Assembly: GCA_017461685.1 (NCBI GenBank)
Contig: JAFTXF010000013.1
Coordinates: 1-17,466, forward strand
Origin: Lachnospiraceae bacterium
Lineage (GTDB): Bacteria; Bacillota; Clostridia; Lachnospirales; Lachnospiraceae
Reading direction: 5' to 3'
DNA length: 17,466 nt
Shown here: positions 14,593-17,466 of the stretch, piece by piece
How positions within the stretch are numbered: position 1 is the stretch's first letter
How the letters are laid out: each line of letters starts with the position of its first letter
Notes under the pieces: model-generated
Told to the model about the DNA's origin: nothing
The model's input: the letters and a program-made list of their open reading frames with translations, nothing else
Databases searched by the model: none
Position numbers and translations under genes: made by a program

Positions 14593-15036
14593 TCAAGCCT
14601 TTCCGGTAGAGCCAAATCCTCCTCTGGCAACCCCTTCTAACTTGTCCACTTCTTCAAATTCAATTCTCGGCTGATTTTTCATAATGCGGAACTGGCACAC
14701 ACGATCATTTATCTCAATCACGGTGTCTCTGGTCGCATATACCGGCATCATGTACACATCCTCAGAGGTATTGTAGGAGAAATCCACAACGCCTACTCCG
14801 TTCGTCTGAATCAGACCCCATTTCTTGAAGGTAGAGCTTCTCGGTGCGATGTGTGCTTCATAGCCTTCCGGTAATCTCATGGAAATCCCCAGATTAATTA
14901 AAGTAAAATCACCCTTTTTCAGCTCATATCGTTCTGCGGCCCGCAAATCAATCCAGTCACTTTTTCCATCTATGTAAGTTAATTTATCAATCTTATCTGA
15001 ATGGTATAAAATTTTTATCTTTTCAAAATCACTCAT
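14593..15036 (-). CDS. dut: dUTP diphosphatase (trimeric dUTPase)
   Basis: 147 residues, the usual length of a homotrimeric dUTPase subunit. All five motifs are present: DLRAA (30-34), PRSS (65-68), GVVDFSY with catalytic D85 (82-88), DRVCQ (111-115) and the C-terminal RGGFGSTG (138-145). It hydrolyses dUTP to dUMP and pyrophosphate, keeping uracil out of DNA and feeding dTMP synthesis. The ATG overlaps the nrdG stop by one base (TAATG) and GGAG lies 10 bases upstream, so it is translated with the anaerobic ribonucleotide reductase. That placement fits control of the deoxyuridine pool during anaerobic dNTP synthesis. Confidence 0.93.
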   Translation of the reverse strand: MSDFEKIKILYHSDKIDKLTYIDGKSDWIDLRAAERYELKKGDFTLINLGISMRLPEGYEAHIAPRSSTFKKWGLIQTNGVGVVDFSYNTSEDVYMMPVYATRDTVIEINDRVCQFRIMKNQPRIEFEEVDKLEGVARGGFGSTGKA

Positions 15037-15545
15037 TATGCATAATCTCCACAGTGTAATACCGGCTTATAAATGTCATCGCTTGCCAGTGTAGCCTTGA
15101 CGTCCACAACTCTCTGGTTGTCGCTGCCCTTCCAGAGAAGCTTGACGTCACGTCTCTCTAAGATAAACGGTCCTTCTACGACTACGTCCAAATACTGCAT
15201 GATAGACAACTCAGCAATTTCCTCCCAGGTAAAGCCCGTGTAGAGCCAAAGTGTCTTGTTTGGATACTTCTCCTTAATCTCTATGGCTAAATTGCGTACG
15301 TCTACCCGGTTGGCCGGATGCAACGGATCACCGCCTGAAAACGTAATGCCGGATATATAATTTTTGTCCAGCTGCTCAAAAATCTCAGCCTTAGCGTCAT
15401 CATCAAAAAGTAATCCTCCGGCAGCATCCCATGTGATTGGATTCTGGCAGCCCTTACAACAGTGATTGCAGCCTGCCACCCAGAGGACGACCCGAAGCCC
15501 GTCGCCGTTGAGCATGTCGTCCTTTGTTATATTGTGATATCTCAT
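15036..15545 (-). CDS. nrdG: Anaerobic ribonucleoside-triphosphate reductase activating protein
   Basis: 169 residues from the ATG at 15545. It is a radical-SAM activase with the CX3CX2C cluster motif C26-N-H-C-C30-K-G-C33, the usual NrdG beginning (RYHNI…DGLRVVLWVAGC) and FSGGDPLH (the GGDP SAM-binding motif). It uses a [4Fe-4S] cluster and S-adenosylmethionine to place the glycyl radical on NrdD. An upstream ATG at 15590 would add 15 residues partly encoded by the neighbouring repeat element and is rejected; the AGGAGA site is 12-13 bases from the chosen ATG, a long spacing. nrdD lies upstream, separated by the 257-bp element; dut follows with a 1-base overlap. Confidence 0.93.
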   Translation of the reverse strand: MRYHNITKDDMLNGDGLRVVLWVAGCNHCCKGCQNPITWDAAGGLLFDDDAKAEIFEQLDKNYISGITFSGGDPLHPANRVDVRNLAIEIKEKYPNKTLWLYTGFTWEEIAELSIMQYLDVVVEGPFILERRDVKLLWKGSDNQRVVDVKATLASDDIYKPVLHCGDYA

Positions 15546-15580
15546 TTTGTTATATTTTCTCCTGAAATTTTCAATTATTA

Positions 15581-15731
15581 GATAAGCCATGGCGCCCTGC
15601 CAGCCCAGCTCGATCCCCCCGCTTCGCAGTCTTTCCCGCTGCTGGCGCAGGCTCTAGTCTCGATAAGCCATGGCGCTCTGCCAAGCCAGCTCGATCCCCC
15701 CGCTTCGCAGTCTTTCCCGCTGCTTACGCAG
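15581..15731. repeat. Two 70-bp direct repeats, 81-bp period
   Basis: Copies 15581-15650 and 15662-15731 agree at 65 of 70 positions and are separated by 11 bases. Both contain GATCCCCCCGCTTCGCAGTC, the most conserved core. There are only two copies, so this is not a CRISPR array. Confidence 0.85.
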
Positions 15732-15756
15732 CTAAAAATCTCGCTGTTGGCAGGGC

Positions 15757-15830
15757 GCCACATATCTTATTTCGTGATATTTCTTATGCATGCAAGCATG
15801 CAACGCAATATCTCTCATAAGATACATGGC
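15757..15830 (-). other. Long nested hairpin next to the nrdD stop codon
   Basis: Four arms nest in order: GCCA/TGGC (15757-15760 with 15827-15830), TATCTTAT/ATAAGATA (15763-15770 with 15817-15824), GATATT/AATATC (15776-15781 with 15807-15812) and TGCATGC/GCATGCA (15787-15793 with 15796-15802). The symmetrical nesting over 74 bp is unlikely by chance. In the mRNA it lies 10 bases after the nrdD stop and may protect the nrdD 3' end or reduce read-through to nrdG. Confidence 0.62.
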
Positions 15831-15840
15831 TTATCTGGTT

Positions 15841-17466
15841 TTACATACTTTTTCTCTCGGCAATTTCAGCCATTTTGGCTGCATTCAATCTGGTATCGCC
15901 GTGAACTCTTGAATAAGACAGATAGCCGTTCATTCTGTCAATCTTCGTCAGATTGCGGCTGCCGCACTTAGGGCATACATCCATCTCCAGTTCCTGATGA
16001 CCGCAATCATCACAATAAGCCAGAGACAGGTTTACGCCTTCGTAATAGCCCAGTTCCATTGCTCTGTAAATCAAAGTCTTGATAGCTTCTTTATTGTAGT
16101 CGATTGGATATTTTACATACTGAATCTTGCCGCCGTTTGCCAAATCCCAGAAACGTCCCTCAAGATCCTGCTTCTGAATAGGGGTAATCTCCTCACTGAC
16201 ATGGCAGTGGAAGGAATTACTTACGTATTCTCTGTCAGAAACACCTTCTACAATGCCGTATTTACGTCTGAACTGCTGCACCTGCGTACCGCAAAGGCTT
16301 TCAGCAGGAGTGCCGTAAATGGCATATAAATTGCCGTCCTCTTCCTTAAACTGGTTAATCTTGGTATTGATATATTCCATAAACTCAACAGCAAATGAAC
16401 CATCCTCTACTAAGGACTTGCCGTTATAAAGCTCCTGAAGCTCATTTAACGCAGTAAAACCAAAGCTTGCGGTTGCTGACTTAAGCAATGGCTTAATCTT
16501 GTCGCTTGGCTTTAAATGACCGCCAAGGAAACCGCCTTCACAGTAAGCTAACGGATTGGTGGAAGCACGCATTTCACCCAAATATGCATAGGTACGAATA
16601 TGCAGCTTACGAATCAACTCTAAATAATAATCTACTACTTCATAAAAATCCTTGCTCTCCTTACGTGCCTTTGCCAAAATCATCGGTAAATGCAGAGAAA
16701 CTGCACCGATATTAAAACGGCCCACGAATACAGGAGTATCATTCTCATCAGCCGGATGCATACCGCCTCTTCTGTACCAAGGAGACAGGAAGGCTCTGCA
16801 GCCCATCGGGGAAATAATCTCGCCGTACTGCTTGTAAATGCTTGCCACATAGCCCTTGCCGGTTAAGCTTAACCAGTCAGGATACATGGTCTTGGCAGAG
16901 CATTCTACACCTGCATCGAAAACATCCTCTAACGGCTTGCCCGGTCCGTGTAAATTCTCATCATACAAAAATACAATCTTCGGGAACAATACAGGCTTTT
17001 TGCAGGTTTCCTTACCCTGGCCCTTCCTACGAACCTTCAGCATACCGATAGATGCCATCTTGGCAAAACGGCCGGTACCGGTACCCATGGTCATGGTAAT
17101 AAACGGATAGTCACCGCGGCTTGAAGCAACGGTATTAAACTTGTACTCCCAGCCCTGGAAGCCCTGTTCAAAGTCACGTTCCAAATCGCGGACAGTCTCT
17201 GCCTCTGCAAGCTCCTCGCTTAATCCCAGACGGGCATACTTTTCTCTGTATTTCTTGTAAGACTTCTCTGCGTACGGCTCTAAAATCAAATCTACGCTAG
17301 GTACGGTAAACCCGCCGTACTGCTGGCTGGCTGCACTAAGCACGATATCACCGATTACGTCAAAGGCAACGTCCAGAGTCTTCGGCTCGTTATACCAGAT
17401 ATTACCCATCTCGAAGCCGCCCTTTAATACGTGCTCCACATCGAACAGACAGCAATTCATGGTATC
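15841..17466 (-). CDS. nrdD: Anaerobic (class III) ribonucleoside-triphosphate reductase, partial
   Basis: The frame is open to the right edge, so the N-terminus (ATP-cone and start of the barrel) lies outside; about 541 C-terminal residues are visible. Counting from the methionine at 17460: C221 in SPMGCRAFL is the likely thiyl-radical cysteine, and TPAESLCG (384-391) is a family motif. C483-D-D-C486 with C496-P-K-C499 forms the structural zinc site, and RMNGYLS holds the glycyl-radical G512. The enzyme reduces NTPs to dNTPs without oxygen, with the radical installed by NrdG. The residue before the radical glycine is Asn, where other class III enzymes often have Cys. nrdG and dut follow downstream on the same strand. 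Confidence 0.95.
   Translation of the reverse strand, partial: DTMNCCLFDVEHVLKGGFEMGNIWYNEPKTLDVAFDVIGDIVLSAASQQYGGFTVPSVDLILEPYAEKSYKKYREKYARLGLSEELAEAETVRDLERDFEQGFQGWEYKFNTVASSRGDYPFITMTMGTGTGRFAKMASIGMLKVRRKGQGKETCKKPVLFPKIVFLYDENLHGPGKPLEDVFDAGVECSAKTMYPDWLSLTGKGYVASIYKQYGEIISPMGCRAFLSPWYRRGGMHPADENDTPVFVGRFNIGAVSLHLPMILAKARKESKDFYEVVDYYLELIRKLHIRTYAYLGEMRASTNPLAYCEGGFLGGHLKPSDKIKPLLKSATASFGFTALNELQELYNGKSLVEDGSFAVEFMEYINTKINQFKEEDGNLYAIYGTPAESLCGTQVQQFRRKYGIVEGVSDREYVSNSFHCHVSEEITPIQKQDLEGRFWDLANGGKIQYVKYPIDYNKEAIKTLIYRAMELGYYEGVNLSLAYCDDCGHQELEMDVCPKCGSRNLTKIDRMNGYLSYSRVHGDTRLNAAKMAEIAERKSM

Larger units (their letters stand above)
15580..15836. repeat. 257-bp structured non-coding element between nrdD and nrdG (MITE-like)
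   Basis: The ends AGATAAGCCATG (15580-15591) and CATGGCTTATCT (15825-15836) are perfect 12-bp inverted repeats. Just inside the left end, TGGCGCCCTGCC (15590-15601) has a perfect reverse complement at 15749-15760. It contains two 70-bp direct repeats and a long nested hairpin. The left part is clearly GC-richer than the flanking genes. It begins 4 bp after the nrdD stop (15841) and ends 34 bp before the nrdG start, so it would be transcribed within the operon. It could be a non-autonomous mobile element or a structured intercistronic RNA. The ORF inside it is a repeat artefact. Confidence 0.72.

Noticed and set aside
15581..15731. CRISPR array
   Set aside because: Only two 70-bp repeats with an 11-bp spacer and no cas genes.
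15578..15763. 61-residue - strand ORF with internally repeated sequence
   Set aside because: It is produced by the 70-bp direct repeats of the nrdD-nrdG element, has no ribosome binding site and resembles no protein family.

Overview
The window looks like chromosome from an anaerobic, spore-forming Firmicute, most likely a Lachnospiraceae-type Clostridia. The evidence is a CotJC/manganese-catalase spore coat gene, a SpoVAF/GerA-type spore membrane protein, an oxygen-sensitive class III ribonucleotide reductase (NrdD/NrdG), AGGAGG-type ribosome binding sites and a moderately AT-rich composition. Only the first gene (the 3' end of cotJC) is on the + strand. Everything else is transcribed leftwards on the - strand.

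Region 1 (1-750): the end of cotJC, a strong intrinsic terminator serving the leftward operon (429-480), and a 252-bp non-coding element bounded by 45-bp inverted repeats (491-742). The element begins 10 bp after the stop codon of the last operon gene.

Region 2 (752-10827): a nine-gene leftward operon for uptake and breakdown of cell-wall (murein) peptides. It has a near-consensus sigma-A promoter (10799-10827) and a leader hairpin. In transcription order it encodes: a cytosolic beta-lactamase-fold serine hydrolase; an L-Ala-D/L-Glu (dipeptide) epimerase, YkfB; an AmiA/OppA-type lipoprotein; Opp/Ami-type permeases B and C; ATPases D and F; a YkfC-like SH3b-NlpC/P60 endopeptidase; and a second serine hydrolase. 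I infer that peptides are captured outside, imported by the ABC transporter, trimmed by YkfC (gamma-D-Glu-diamino acid bond) and epimerised by YkfB. The two serine hydrolases keep SxxK/SDN/K[TS]G but lack the Glu166 of true class A beta-lactamases. They occupy the place where B. subtilis has YkfA (LD-carboxypeptidase) and DppA (D-aminopeptidase), and this is the most interesting biological hypothesis here.

Region 3 (10938-14342): a SpoVAF-like GerA-family gene with its own terminator, whose Shine-Dalgarno is buried in a hairpin; an LCP (LytR-CpsA-Psr) cell-envelope protein; and a small HD-domain hydrolase.

Region 4 (14519-17466): nrdD (partial, runs off the right edge), nrdG and dut, an anaerobic dNTP-supply cluster ended by a terminator. 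Between nrdD and nrdG lies a second, unrelated 257-bp structured element (15580-15836) with 12-bp terminal inverted repeats, two 70-bp direct repeats and a long nested hairpin. No tRNA, rRNA, CRISPR array, transposase or phage gene was seen.
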